From: an uncultured Lachnospiraceae bacterium
Lineage (GTDB): Bacteria; Bacillota; Clostridia; Lachnospirales; Lachnospiraceae
NCBI GenBank assembly: GCA_910584915.1
Contig: CAJUDM010000010.1
Coordinates: forward strand, 78,861 to 142,860
Direction of reading: 5' to 3'
DNA: 64,000 bases
The notes under the pieces are model-generated. The model saw only the letters and a program-made list of their open reading frames with translations. It searched no databases and was not told where the DNA came from. Each line of letters starts with the position of its first letter. Within the stretch, counting starts at the first letter, position 1. Shown piece by piece: positions 8,620 through 17,436 of the stretch. The translations under genes and the position numbers were made by a program.

Positions 8620-9333
8620 TCATGAGATAATCTCCACCTCATACCCCAGCCCCGTCTGATCCACCCACGGTTTCACAAGCCCTCTCACCACCGCCTCAAT
8701 ATTTTTCCCGGCGGACAGCCGCAGTTCCTCCTCTTCGCCAACCTTCCTTCTCAGATCCTCAAGGCACAGATCGTAGGATCTGAGATGTATGTTTTCCGAC
8801 TCACTTTTCTTATCCTTGAAGATAAATTCCATTGTCCCCGGATCGACAGTCACCTCCTGGTATTCCACCTCGGGGATGGCGATAGATATGGTCTTTGCCT
8901 CCTCGTCAATGTCGATCTCTATCTGTTCAAAATCGATCCCCGCCTTCACTCTTCCCTCATATGCCACATAATACTGTACGCTCTCTCCGTCCTCCCCGTA
9001 TACCGCCGCTATGCTATTGTACATATAATCAGCCGCCTGCAGATCGCTGATCTCAAATACCTTTCTGACGGACGCTTCACTTATCGTCAGAACTTCTCCT
9101 TCCTTTACTTCCGAAGCACCCACGGCACTCCCGATATTCCGTACACTTCCCTCCTTCCCCTCCGTTTCCTGTTTTTTATCAATACAATATAATATATAAA
9201 TGATCCAGGCAACAAAAACAACAAAAAGCAAAACCCTTCTTCCTATTTTCCGCCACAGAGCCTCCCAAAACCATCCCAACGTCTCAGATGCCCTTCCTGA
9301 TTCTTTCCGTCTCCTTTTGTCTTCCGTATCCAT
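8620..9333 (-). CDS. DUF4230 membrane-anchored protein (paralogue 2)
   Basis: A 237-residue protein with a basic N-terminus, one membrane span (about residues 33-52) and an external DUF4230 domain (about 80-235). The domain includes ISDLQAADYMYNSIAAV and YYVAYEGRVKAGIDFEQIEI, which align with the next gene downstream. The start at 9333 follows GGAGG with 8-bp spacing. Two in-frame ATGs further upstream lack ribosome sites. The gene is on the same strand and just upstream of its paralogue, probably in one operon. Function is unknown. Confidence 0.8.
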   Translation of the reverse strand: MDTEDKRRRKESGRASETLGWFWEALWRKIGRRVLLFVVFVAWIIYILYCIDKKQETEGKEGSVRNIGSAVGASEVKEGEVLTISEASVRKVFEISDLQAADYMYNSIAAVYGEDGESVQYYVAYEGRVKAGIDFEQIEIDIDEEAKTISIAIPEVEYQEVTVDPGTMEFIFKDKKSESENIHLRSYDLCLEDLRRKVGEEEELRLSAGKNIEAVVRGLVKPWVDQTGLGYEVEIIS

Positions 9334-9393
9334 AAGATCCGACCTCCACGCCATAAAAATCCTGCATCTATAACAGATTATGCGTGCAGAGAG

Positions 9394-9431
9394 CATAAAA
9401 GACCGGCGGCGGATATTCCCACAGCCGGTCC
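9394..9431 (-). terminator. Intrinsic terminator of pepD
   Basis: GACCGGC (9401-9407) and GCCGGTC (9424-9430) form a 7-bp GC stem. On the minus strand it is followed directly by TTTTATG. It lies about 75 bp past the pepD stop. Confidence 0.6.
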
Positions 9432-9504
9432 CTATTACTTTATCTCTTTATTGTCTTTTTGCTTTGTCACTTTTATCGCCTTACAGCCCTGAATCACTCT
9501 GTCT

Positions 9505-10956
9505 CTATTTTGCCGCCAGAATCGCCTTCAGATATTCCCACACCCTGGCGGCGGAAGAGATGCTCAGATGCTCGTTCGGCGTGTGAATGTCAAACTGATT
9601 CGGGCCAAAGGAAATACAGTCAAGCCCGTCCAACTTCCCGGACAGTATCCCGCACTCCAGCCCCGCGTGCATCAGTTCGATCTTCGGCTCATGCCCGTAC
9701 TGCTCCTTGAATATCTCCACACACAGATCCCGCAGTTTGGACGTTCTGGCGTAGGGCCACGCCGGGTAGTCCCCCTGGAAATCCACCCTTCCGCCGAGCT
9801 GTTCCGCGAGCAGCGTCACCTTTCTGGAGATCATCTCCTTCGCGGAAGAAACCGAACTACGGATGGACTGCCTCAGGATCAGCTCGTCAACGGCGAGCTC
9901 CACAACGCCCAGATTGATAGATGTTTCCACGAGCCCCGGCAGATCCATACTCATCGCCTGCACGCCGTTCGGCATCAGATTCAGCGCTGTCAGCACCCGC
10001 AGTCTCGAGTCCGGATCAAGCGCCGGAAATTCCCCTGTCTTTCCGACAGTCAACTCCAGCCGGATATCCGGATCCGCCTTCCCGTACTCCGCTTCCATGC
10101 AGCGCATAAAACGTTCTATCACCCTGCGCAGCGTCTCCTCCTCCCCGGGCGGGATCAGGATGACTGCCGAACCGCTTTTCGGTATCACATTCTCCTTCAC
10201 GCCAGCCGTGAGCGCCACCAGATCATACGGCATATTTTCTTTCAGGAGCATCAGAAAACGTCCCAGCAATGTCCCGGCATTGGAACGCCCCTTGTCAATC
10301 TCCATCCCGGAATGTCCGCCCATAAGCCCGGTCAGCTCCAGCTTACAGCGAAGCCCGCTGCACGGCGTCCGCTTCACCGGGATATGACAGCGCGCCCTTC
10401 TTCCGCCGGCACATCCGGCGGTCAGTATCCCTTCCACCTCCGAATCGATATTGATCATGCGGCGGGCGCGGCAGGGATAAAAATCCATGGCGGACGCCCC
10501 GAGGAGCCCAACTTCCTCACAGACCGTCAGCACCACTTCCACCCTGGGGTGGGGAATGCTCCCGTCCGTGGCGTCGAGAAGAGCCAGCGCGTAGGCTACG
10601 GCAATGCCGTTGTCCCCGCCCAGCGTCGTTCCGTCAGCGCGGATAAAGTCACCGTCGATATAGATGCGCGGGCCTTCCTTCTCCATATCGATATCACAGC
10701 CTTCCACCTTATCCCCCACCATGTCCAGATGCCCCTGCACGATCACGGCAGGCACATCCTCATACCCTTCCGTCGCCTCCGCGATGATGATCACATTGCC
10801 CATCTCATCCTGTGTGCAGGCGTAGCCTCTCTCCTTCGCAAACTCCACGCAGTGATCACTCAGAGCCTTCTCATGATGGGAAGTGTGCGGAATCCCGCAG
10901 ATCTCCTCAAAATATTGAAAAACCGGTTCCGGTTTCAGTCCCGATAATACACCCAT
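9505..10956 (-). CDS. pepD: Aminoacyl-histidine dipeptidase (M20 family)
   Basis: A 483-residue cytosolic zinc peptidase of the PepD type, cleaving dipeptides such as beta-Ala-His and other Xaa-His. The metal ligands are visible in order: His in VQGHLDMV, Asp in TLGGDNGIAVA, the Glu pair in CEEVGLLGA, Asp in MINIDSE, and His in ELMHAGLECG near the C-terminus. The start at 10956 follows GAGGGAG. An ATG six codons upstream is less likely. The 307-bp region upstream carries its promoter. It serves amino acid scavenging, as do the next two genes. Confidence 0.92.
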   Translation of the reverse strand: MGVLSGLKPEPVFQYFEEICGIPHTSHHEKALSDHCVEFAKERGYACTQDEMGNVIIIAEATEGYEDVPAVIVQGHLDMVGDKVEGCDIDMEKEGPRIYIDGDFIRADGTTLGGDNGIAVAYALALLDATDGSIPHPRVEVVLTVCEEVGLLGASAMDFYPCRARRMINIDSEVEGILTAGCAGGRRARCHIPVKRTPCSGLRCKLELTGLMGGHSGMEIDKGRSNAGTLLGRFLMLLKENMPYDLVALTAGVKENVIPKSGSAVILIPPGEEETLRRVIERFMRCMEAEYGKADPDIRLELTVGKTGEFPALDPDSRLRVLTALNLMPNGVQAMSMDLPGLVETSINLGVVELAVDELILRQSIRSSVSSAKEMISRKVTLLAEQLGGRVDFQGDYPAWPYARTSKLRDLCVEIFKEQYGHEPKIELMHAGLECGILSGKLDGLDCISFGPNQFDIHTPNEHLSISSAARVWEYLKAILAAK

Positions 10957-11264
10957 GCTATTTCTCCCTCTCACTCCATTATCATTTTTACTGTTCTGAA
11001 CAATATATAAATTTATTATTATAGTATCATATTCATCTGAATTTAAATTTCAATTGCATATCAGTCATCGAACCCGGCAAATTTCATCTCCTGGCCGACT
11101 GACAATACCATATTTGAAATTCATATATTTTTTATTCATCTGCATATACTGAAACGACAGATCCCGCCAAGCCTCTCACGGAAGCTCAAACGCTGGTCGT
11201 CTAAAGGGCGGAAAGAACACCGTCTTTCGTCCTTTTTGTCCATCACAGCAGAAAGTAAACAGCC
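10957..11264. other. Intergenic region with pepD promoter and a hairpin
   Basis: AT-rich near pepD, with a TATAAT -10 box on the minus strand at 11018-11023 and no convincing -35. Around 11205-11240 an imperfect hairpin (GGGCGGAAAGA pairing with TCTTTCGTCC) ends in TTTTTG on the plus strand. It may act as a terminator for the epimerase gene or be incidental. No gene was seen. Confidence 0.4.
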
Positions 11265-12359
11265 TTAAATATACCGCAGCCTGCCCTCTTCAATCCCTTT
11301 GATGCCAAGCCCCGGCTCGTCGGAGACGGTAATGATCTTTTCATCAAACACCGCGCCGCCCAGGATCGGATCTTCACTGCACAGCACCGGACCGTCCAGA
11401 TCGATCTTTGTGATGATCTGTTTTGCGCAGGCGAGATGCACCGCAGCATTGACGCTGATCTTTGCCTCCAGCATACAGCCGATCATGCACTCCACGCCGT
11501 AAACCTCCGCCGCGGACGCGATCTTTAATGCATTGTAGAGCCCGCCGCACTTCATCAGCTTGATATTCACCAGATCCGCCGCCCGTATCTGCATGATCTT
11601 TAAGGCATCCTCCGCCGAGAAAACACTCTCATCCGCCAGCACCGGCACGTAGGAACGCTCGGTCACATATTTCAGTCCGTCAAAGTCATGGGCTTTTACC
11701 GGCTGCTCCACAAACTCGATATCCAGCCCTTTTTCCTGCATGCCGTTCAGAATGCGCACCGCCTCCTTCGGGCTCCATCCCTGATTGGCATCGATGCGGA
11801 TGCAGGTCTCCTTCGGCACTGCGGCGCGGATCGCAGACAACCTTGCGATATCCTTCTCCGGCTCTTTCCCCACCTTCACTTTCAGACAGTCGTAACCCCT
11901 TTTGATCGCATCCTCCGCGTCCCGCACCATCTCGTCAGGCTCATTCACGCTGATCGTGATATCGGTGATGATGGATTTGCGCGCACCGCCCATCAGCTTG
12001 TACACAGGAATACGGTAGAGCTGTCCGTACAGATCCCAGAGCGCCATATCCGCCGCAGCCTTGGCACTGCTGTTTTTCACGATGCACTTATCCAGCGCCA
12101 GGCAAAGATCCTCAAAGGCGTCTACATCCCTGCCGATCAGCGTCTTTGCGATATGATCGCGTACCGCGCCGACGATCGCTCCCGTCGTATCCCCGGTGAC
12201 AGCACCTGTCGGCGGTGCCTCCCCGTATCCTACCGCACCGGTGTCGGTATGGATCTCCAGGATCACATCCTCCACGCTGTTTACCGTGCGCAGCGCCGTT
12301 TTAAAAGGCACACGCAGCGGAACTGACAATATACCGAGTTTCACTTCTGTAATTTTCAT
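11265..12359 (-). CDS. Dipeptide epimerase (enolase superfamily)
   Basis: A 364-residue enzyme of the muconate-lactonizing/L-Ala-D/L-Glu epimerase subgroup. It should invert the alpha carbon of the second residue of dipeptides, typically in murein peptide recycling. Catalytic Lys is in KVKVG. Metal ligands are Asp in RIDANQGW, Glu in EFVEQPV and Asp in VLADESV. The second Lys is in NIKLMKCGG. A GGAGAAAAGGA site directly precedes the ATG at 12359, which rules out the longer frame upstream. Neighbours (transglutaminase-like protein, DUF819 transporter, PepD) fit peptide uptake and breakdown. The exact dipeptide is unknown. Confidence 0.88.
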   Translation of the reverse strand: MKITEVKLGILSVPLRVPFKTALRTVNSVEDVILEIHTDTGAVGYGEAPPTGAVTGDTTGAIVGAVRDHIAKTLIGRDVDAFEDLCLALDKCIVKNSSAKAAADMALWDLYGQLYRIPVYKLMGGARKSIITDITISVNEPDEMVRDAEDAIKRGYDCLKVKVGKEPEKDIARLSAIRAAVPKETCIRIDANQGWSPKEAVRILNGMQEKGLDIEFVEQPVKAHDFDGLKYVTERSYVPVLADESVFSAEDALKIMQIRAADLVNIKLMKCGGLYNALKIASAAEVYGVECMIGCMLEAKISVNAAVHLACAKQIITKIDLDGPVLCSEDPILGGAVFDEKIITVSDEPGLGIKGIEEGRLRYI

Positions 12360-12461
12360 TCCTTTTCTCCATTTCTGCGCTGCTTTATCGCACAAAGCCA
12401 TATTATGGCTTACGAGTTTGTGACAGGCAACGCGCAGACACAAATCTCGCGATTGAAAATT

Positions 12462-13901
12462 TTAATTTACAATCTTTTCTCCTTCCATTCTGCTCTCTGT
12501 CTGTAATTCCTCGAACGACAGCACCTCTTTTGTGCGCTCATACTCGCCAAAGCGCAGCCCCCGCTCTGCCGTCTCCATCTCCCCCAGCTGATTATCGTAG
12601 GGATCTGCCCTCCAGTGTTCCTTCTCCACTGTAAAAGGCGCCTGAAAAGCATTGTTTGCCACCATCCGGCAGGCGTCCAGATTGCCGAAATAAAATCTGC
12701 GGCGTTCTTCGTTCTCCGCCCGCACCGCGCCGGTACCGTAAGATGGATCGGCGTACAGCCACCCGTAAGGTTCCACATAAAAACGCACCCAGTCATGCGC
12801 GCCGCAGAAATCCGGCTCCGCCGTCAGGCCGCTCTGCCAGCAGGCGGGAATTCCCACGCAGCGGCACAACGTCAAAAACAAAAGGGCAAATACGCCGCAA
12901 TCCCCCGTCAAACTCTTCGCACAATTCTCCGCAATACTTTCCATGCCAAAATAAGCCGGCATAAAGCTGTACTTCATATGCAATGTAATGTGATCATAAA
13001 ATCTCCGGGCTTTTTCAAGCGGATCGTTGATTCCCTCTGTCAAAGCCGCCGCCAGGTTTCGTATACAGGGCGTAAACACGATATGGGGCGCTTCCTCCTC
13101 CGTAAAAAAATCCGGTTGTCTGCATCCTTTCCAGAGCCCCTCCTCCTGCATCCTGTCCACATCGTGATAGCGCGCCGTATGTACATAGGAATACTCCACA
13201 CAGAACTCTCTGTTCTCCGTCAGCGCTGTCTCCCAACAGACCGTCCGCTGAGGCGCGTCCGCCGGCGAGATCACTCCTCCCTCCGGAGAAATCTTCTCAA
13301 TAACGATCTCACTCTGCTGTTCGCACTCTGCCGGAATCGGCAGATGGACTCTCACAAATACCCCCGGCTTAAATATCTCATCCTTCATGCGCACGCCGGC
13401 GCGAATCCGAATGCGGTTGCTTATTTTCCCGTTCTCCCGCATGATCCTGGCGCTGCGGTCCAGCATCGCTTCCCCGGCAGAACCTTTCCCCGCGCTTTCC
13501 ACACCGGGAAGCTTCGCCCCCGCCCGCAGTGCAAAAGCCGGCTCAGACTTACACATGCTGGAGAAGAAACGGTCAAAAAACCGCATCTCCCCGTTCAGAT
13601 AGATCCAGCCGATCCTGCCTGCGTCCACAAGCTCCTTAAACTCCTCCCCGGTAAAATCGGGAATATGCTCCCTCACCAAAGCGACAGCTTCCTCCTCTGT
13701 ATATGGATAATCCTCCGGCATGCGCGACATCATCTCCCTCTGTGCCATCAGGCAGCAGCGCATATCATCCGGCAGAAATTCCTGCCTGAGCCGTCTGTCG
13801 ATAAGCCCTATCGCACCCTCCAGATCACCGTGAAGCTTTCGCCGCAGGATGTCCTCCGGCAGCCCTGTATTCAGATATCGAAACATGTCATTTATGTGCA
13901 T
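12462..13901 (-). CDS. Transglutaminase-like domain protein
   Basis: A 479-residue protein with no signal peptide from the chosen start. The C-terminal third holds a transglutaminase-like cysteine protease fold: Cys in SLTGDCGVFALLF, His in GAHDWVRFY, and Asp in LYADPSYG. The N-terminal 200 residues are helical and acidic and are not recognised. The start at 13901 follows GGGAGGGAAAGG. The long upstream extension is GC-rich and hairpin-containing and is unlikely to be coding. It is co-oriented with the epimerase (about 100 bp apart). A peptidase or amidase acting on peptides is more likely than a crosslinker, by context. Confidence 0.8.
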   Translation of the reverse strand: MHINDMFRYLNTGLPEDILRRKLHGDLEGAIGLIDRRLRQEFLPDDMRCCLMAQREMMSRMPEDYPYTEEEAVALVREHIPDFTGEEFKELVDAGRIGWIYLNGEMRFFDRFFSSMCKSEPAFALRAGAKLPGVESAGKGSAGEAMLDRSARIMRENGKISNRIRIRAGVRMKDEIFKPGVFVRVHLPIPAECEQQSEIVIEKISPEGGVISPADAPQRTVCWETALTENREFCVEYSYVHTARYHDVDRMQEEGLWKGCRQPDFFTEEEAPHIVFTPCIRNLAAALTEGINDPLEKARRFYDHITLHMKYSFMPAYFGMESIAENCAKSLTGDCGVFALLFLTLCRCVGIPACWQSGLTAEPDFCGAHDWVRFYVEPYGWLYADPSYGTGAVRAENEERRRFYFGNLDACRMVANNAFQAPFTVEKEHWRADPYDNQLGEMETAERGLRFGEYERTKEVLSFEELQTESRMEGEKIVN

Positions 13902-13930
13902 ACCTTTCCCTCCCAAAAAGCCGATAACAA

Positions 13931-13952
13931 AGAGTCCGGCTCGCCGGACTCT
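13931..13952. repeat. GC-rich hairpin upstream of the transglutaminase-like gene
   Basis: AGAGTCCGGC and GCCGGACTCT form a perfect 10-bp inverted repeat with a 2-base centre. The following 70 bases contain further short GC palindromes (for example around 13978-14010). It may be a terminator for the DUF819 gene, whose stop is about 215 bp away, or a small repeated element. Confidence 0.5.
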
Positions 13953-14167
13953 CGCGCCGGAGCGCGGCTGCATCAGCAGCCATATTCCTTTGCGCGCAGT
14001 GCGCATCCTCGCGGAGCGTTTTTGTTTCACAGGATACAGTTTCCTATGAAATAAAAGCAAGATTCTCCACCCACATTCATGAGCGGAGAACCATTTTATA
14101 CTGATTAATGAAAATAGTGCCGATCAAAAACACTTATGAAATACTTATCTCCGATATCCTGCGCGCC

Positions 14168-15352
14168 TTAAATCAGCATCTGCATAAGGTATCCCATCGC
14201 CAGTCCGCAGAAGTTGCCGACTGCCGCTCCGAGAACGCCCATCAGTACACCGATGCCGGCATAAGACGGATTGTAGGCGCTCGCCACGATCGGCGCCGAA
14301 GCACTGCCGCCGATATTCGCCAGCGACGCGGTAGAAACCATACAGCAATCCCAGTGGAAGGCTTTGGAGAGCAGGAACATCACCAGAATATGAATGATCA
14401 TAACCACAAGGCCCGCCACGATCCACAGAGGAGCGCTCACCAGATCCACCAAAGTTGCGGTGGATGCCAGCAGGGATACAACCGCATAGAGATAAATGTT
14501 GGAAAGCTCTTCCACCGCCGGAAGCTTGCCAAGAGGCGTGAGTGCACAGATCAGACCGAGAACCGTCACAAACACGGTCGTGAGCGTCCCCTTGTCAAAC
14601 ATGCCGAGGCCGATGCTCTTAAGCGCCGTATTTCCGGCGCCGCCCACCATCTGCGCGATGGCGGACACGATCAGGGATAAACCGATCAGAAAGACCCAAT
14701 CCGCCGCCGTAGCGCGCTTTTTCTCTTTCTCCACCTCCGCATTGGCAGCATCCGCCACCTCCTGCAGCTTGGAAGTATCCGCCTTCACGGCTTTGTCCCA
14801 CTTGTTCGCATAGCGAACCATGATCAGCAGAAGCGCGATCCAGACAGAGTAGTAAACTGTATCCACCGCCAGCGCACAGCCGTATGCACCCGCGTCGATC
14901 GTAAACGCCGCTTCCATCGCCGCCATATTGGCGGAACCGCCGATCCAGGAAGCACATAACGCCGCCATAGCGCCCCAAATCGTCTCACCGCCGCCCAGTG
15001 CGCCCTTGAACAGGATAAACGTGATCAGAAAGCCGAGCATGATCGAGAGGGAACCGCCCAGAAAGATGGCGACCATACGCCCCCCCAGCTTCGCAAGCTT
15101 GCGGATATCACAGCGCAGCAGCATGACAAAGATCATGGCGTAGAGCAGGTTGTTCTTCAGCACCCCAAAAGCTGCGGAACACCCCTCCGAATCGTACATG
15201 CCTATGGTACAGAAAACCATGTTCAGAACATAGATCCATACCAGGGGCGGAACGTAGTTGAACACTTTCCACTTGGTGTACTTTTCCAGGGCGAGCAGCC
15301 CGCCCGCCAGAAACATCAGAAAAGCGATGTAGGTAAAACCGTTAGTAATCAT
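14168..15352 (-). CDS. DUF819 family membrane transporter
   Basis: A 394-residue integral membrane protein with about ten hydrophobic spans and the family's Gly-rich segments, for example ASWIGGSANMAAM and ANIGGSASAPIVASAYNPS. These are the half-repeat signatures of DUF819 (YjcL-like). DUF819 proteins are predicted transporters and often sit beside dipeptide epimerases, so uptake of a muropeptide or amino acid compound is a reasonable inference. GGGAG upstream sets the ATG at 15352. Its promoter matches the consensus and carries a palindrome, so it is likely tightly regulated. Confidence 0.85.
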   Translation of the reverse strand: MITNGFTYIAFLMFLAGGLLALEKYTKWKVFNYVPPLVWIYVLNMVFCTIGMYDSEGCSAAFGVLKNNLLYAMIFVMLLRCDIRKLAKLGGRMVAIFLGGSLSIMLGFLITFILFKGALGGGETIWGAMAALCASWIGGSANMAAMEAAFTIDAGAYGCALAVDTVYYSVWIALLLIMVRYANKWDKAVKADTSKLQEVADAANAEVEKEKKRATAADWVFLIGLSLIVSAIAQMVGGAGNTALKSIGLGMFDKGTLTTVFVTVLGLICALTPLGKLPAVEELSNIYLYAVVSLLASTATLVDLVSAPLWIVAGLVVMIIHILVMFLLSKAFHWDCCMVSTASLANIGGSASAPIVASAYNPSYAGIGVLMGVLGAAVGNFCGLAMGYLMQMLI

Positions 15353-15404
15353 ATCTTGACTCCCTTCATTTGTGATAATACACATAAAATTTTGTTAAAA
15401 AAAC

Positions 15405-15447
15405 AACAAATTTGTTTAATTATACAAGAATCGGGAATTTGTGTCAA
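15405..15447 (-). promoter_or_regulatory. Consensus promoter and palindromic operator of the DUF819 gene
   Basis: On the minus strand TTGACA (15447-15442) and TATAAT (15424-15419) are separated by exactly 17 bp. Directly after the -10 box lies the perfect 12-bp palindrome AACAAATTTGTT (15416-15405), at about the transcription start. This is a typical repressor site; the TTGT...ACAA half-sites resemble GntR-type operators. Confidence 0.8.
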
Positions 15448-15572
15448 GAAATTTCACCATTTTTGACAAAACTCAGAAAGTTCATTTTTTGTATACATAT
15501 ATTTTAGAGAGGGACGGGGGGTGTCCCTGGAAAGATCTTCCCGCGTATGTGGGCCGGGAAAAGAAAACATGA

Positions 15573-15594
15573 GGCAGGTGTATTTCAACCTGCC
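15573..15594 (-). terminator. Terminator of the secreted repeat protein gene
   Basis: GGCAGGT and ACCTGCC form a 7-bp stem with an 8-base loop, 15 bp past the stop. On the minus strand it is followed by a T-rich tail (TCATGTTTTCTTTTC). Confidence 0.55.
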
Positions 15595-15608
15595 CCCAGT
15601 CTGTTATC

Positions 15609-16751
15609 TTATCTTGTACTGCTGCCGCTTTCAACATCCGCTGTTTCATAGTCGGCTGCTTCTTTGGCTGCCCTTTCAGCTGCCTCACGAGCTGCCTGCT
15701 CTTTGGCTGCCCTCTCGGCTGCCTCGCGCTCCGCCTGCCCAAATACAATAGTTTCAGTCTCTGCGTTTGCATAATCAGCTGCCTCTTTGGCTGCTCTTTC
15801 AGCTGCCTCACGCTCTGCCTGCTCTTTGGCTGCCCTCTCAGCTGCCTCACGCTCTGCCTGCCCAAATACGATAGTTTCAGTCTCTGCGTTTGCATAATCA
15901 GCTGCCTCTTTGGCTGCTCTTTCAGCTGCCTCACGCTCTGCACGTTCACGAGCCTCTTTTTCTGCCTGTTCTTTGGCTGCCTTCTCAGCTGCCTCACGCT
16001 CTGCACGCTCACGAGCCTCTTTCTCCGCCTGCTCTTTGGCTGCCTTTTCAGCTGCCTCGCGCTCTGCACGCTCACGAGCCTCTTTCTCCGCCTGTTCCTT
16101 GGCTGCCTTTTCAGCTGCCTCTTTCTCCGCCTGCTCTTTGGCTTCATACTCTTTGGTTTCTTCCACAGTTTTATAAGTCGTATTATAACTGTGAATCATA
16201 TCACCTGCATTATTACCTGCAACCGTATGTCTCATAAGTTCACTCTTATCCGTGGTATGAAAACCGCAACTACACCAGTAATGAGCCACTTTAGTCTCAT
16301 TTGTATCTTCAACAACTGTGTCTTTGGAATCTTCAAAGTCTTCCGGCCATGCCGCTCTCATTTCAGCTTCCGTGAAAGCGTTGTCTCCCCAGTGACAACT
16401 TCCACGGTGCGCCTGCATCACATGCTTACGCCAGTCTGTCTTCCAGCTGCCTTCCATCACAAAATGCTCGCCGCACTGACATACACGTACCATTGTGGTA
16501 TCAGAATCCTGTACAGACGCGGGAACCGCTGCCGTTGCCTGTACGGACATGGTCTGTACGGCAGACTCAGAATCAGCACCGCTCAATGCAGTCTGACTGG
16601 AAACAGTCTCACTTGTAACCGTTTCAGAGGTTTCCGCTGTTTCACGGATATCTGCCGATGTATGGCCAGCACACATTCCGAAAGCTGTTCCCCCAAAAAT
16701 ACACAGTGACAAAGCACCAGCCGATACTTTCAATAAAACACTTTTTTTCAT
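15609..16751 (-). CDS. Secreted protein with CxCG/His finger-like modules and Ala/Glu helical repeats
   Basis: A 380-residue exported protein. Residues 1-30 are a classical signal peptide (MKKSVLLKVSAGALSLCIFG). A Ser/Thr-rich linker follows. Residues about 85-125 hold CQCGEHF with later KHVMQAH and GSCH. Residues about 160-190 hold WCSCGFHTTDKSELMRH with a later IHSY. Both look like small zinc-binding folds. From about residue 200 to the end the chain is an Ala/Glu/Lys/Arg-rich helix made of 21-residue and then 41-residue repeats, probably a long coiled coil or stalk. A GAGGTAATTAAGT site supports the start. It follows a zinc-finger membrane gene by 39 bp. Function is unknown. Confidence 0.8.
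   Translation of the reverse strand: MKKSVLLKVSAGALSLCIFGGTAFGMCAGHTSADIRETAETSETVTSETVSSQTALSGADSESAVQTMSVQATAAVPASVQDSDTTMVRVCQCGEHFVMEGSWKTDWRKHVMQAHRGSCHWGDNAFTEAEMRAAWPEDFEDSKDTVVEDTNETKVAHYWCSCGFHTTDKSELMRHTVAGNNAGDMIHSYNTTYKTVEETKEYEAKEQAEKEAAEKAAKEQAEKEARERAEREAAEKAAKEQAEKEARERAEREAAEKAAKEQAEKEARERAEREAAERAAKEAADYANAETETIVFGQAEREAAERAAKEQAEREAAERAAKEAADYANAETETIVFGQAEREAAERAAKEQAAREAAERAAKEAADYETADVESGSSTR
15611..16130. repeat. Two nested in-frame repeat arrays (63 bp and 123 bp units)
   Basis: The 3' half of the secreted protein gene is repetitive. A 63-bp unit (21 codons) occurs about three times between roughly 15940 and 16130. A 123-bp unit (41 codons, each with an AETETIVFGQ block) recurs with starts near 15739 and 15862 and a partial copy near 15611. 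Copies are nearly identical, so the array is likely to vary in length between strains. Confidence 0.8.
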
Positions 16752-16790
16752 ACTTAATTACCTCGCTTTCTTGTAAAATTTTTCAAAATG

Positions 16791-17324
16791 CTATTTCAGT
16801 TTGTTCATTTTTCTTTGGGTCAGGATCGTTTTCACGAGCTGATAAATAAAGGCGGGGATTCCGACGATTGCCGATAACAACGCCTTAACTCCCGTGTATA
16901 TACCCCAGAACCAAAATGTTCCGAATAATGAGACGGGAATGAACGACTGCAGATATGTAAGGAATTTCCAGCCGAATACAGCACAGAATCCAATAAAGAA
17001 ATCAAATACATAATCGACCAGACCGGCTTCGGCTTTGAAACTATTCGTCCGGGACAAAAGCCATACAAAAAGAACGCCGACGATAACACCGATAACGGAA
17101 GTTGTTATGAACTCACTGCGTGTGTCGGCCAGAGCGTCCTTATATTTCTGCTTTCGCTCCTCTTCCTTATTTTTTGCCTGCTGCTGTTGGTTTCGCCGAA
17201 CCTGAGCCGCACAGGCATCGCACATACAGGGTGTATACTTTTCGGCGCATTCTTTGCACAATCCCTTTCCGCATCTCTGGCAGGTTGCAACGGCTTCCCT
17301 TTCGATATGGTTAAAACATTTCAT
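16791..17324 (-). CDS. Membrane protein with N-terminal B-box-like zinc finger
   Basis: A 177-residue protein. Residues 1-41 contain paired metal ligands, CFNH, CQRCGKGLCKEC and CMCDAC, in a B-box/zinc-ribbon arrangement. A charged helix rich in Gln, Lys and Glu follows (about 43-70). Three or more hydrophobic segments (about 75-95, 105-125 and 130-165) precede a basic tail. GAGAGGATC precedes the ATG. Bacterial proteins of this layout are seen as orphan membrane proteins; the role is unknown. The downstream gene encodes a secreted protein that also carries Cys/His modules, so the pair may function together (inference). Confidence 0.7.
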   Translation of the reverse strand: MKCFNHIEREAVATCQRCGKGLCKECAEKYTPCMCDACAAQVRRNQQQQAKNKEEERKQKYKDALADTRSEFITTSVIGVIVGVLFVWLLSRTNSFKAEAGLVDYVFDFFIGFCAVFGWKFLTYLQSFIPVSLFGTFWFWGIYTGVKALLSAIVGIPAFIYQLVKTILTQRKMNKLK

Positions 17325-17436
17325 GGCATGATCCTCTCTTTCAAATATAGTTTTGATCGTTTACACCTGTATAACGACTGAGACAGTCCGTCGGTTGCAG
17401 TTTTTTTAAAAAATTTTATGAATATATACCGCCTGT

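Noticed and set aside
11205..11240. Plus-strand intrinsic terminator ending an unseen plus-strand gene
   Set aside because: No plus-strand gene precedes it. The T-run may be chance or part of the minus-strand 3' end.
14108..14680. Plus-strand reading frame of about 190 codons
   Set aside because: It lies opposite the DUF819 gene, has no ribosome site, and its composition is typical of an antisense shadow.
15482..16147. Long open frames in several phases over the repeat region, including a basic Arg/Gln/Lys-rich one
   Set aside because: They are shadows created by the repeat DNA of the secreted protein gene. They lack ribosome sites, and one runs past the real terminator.
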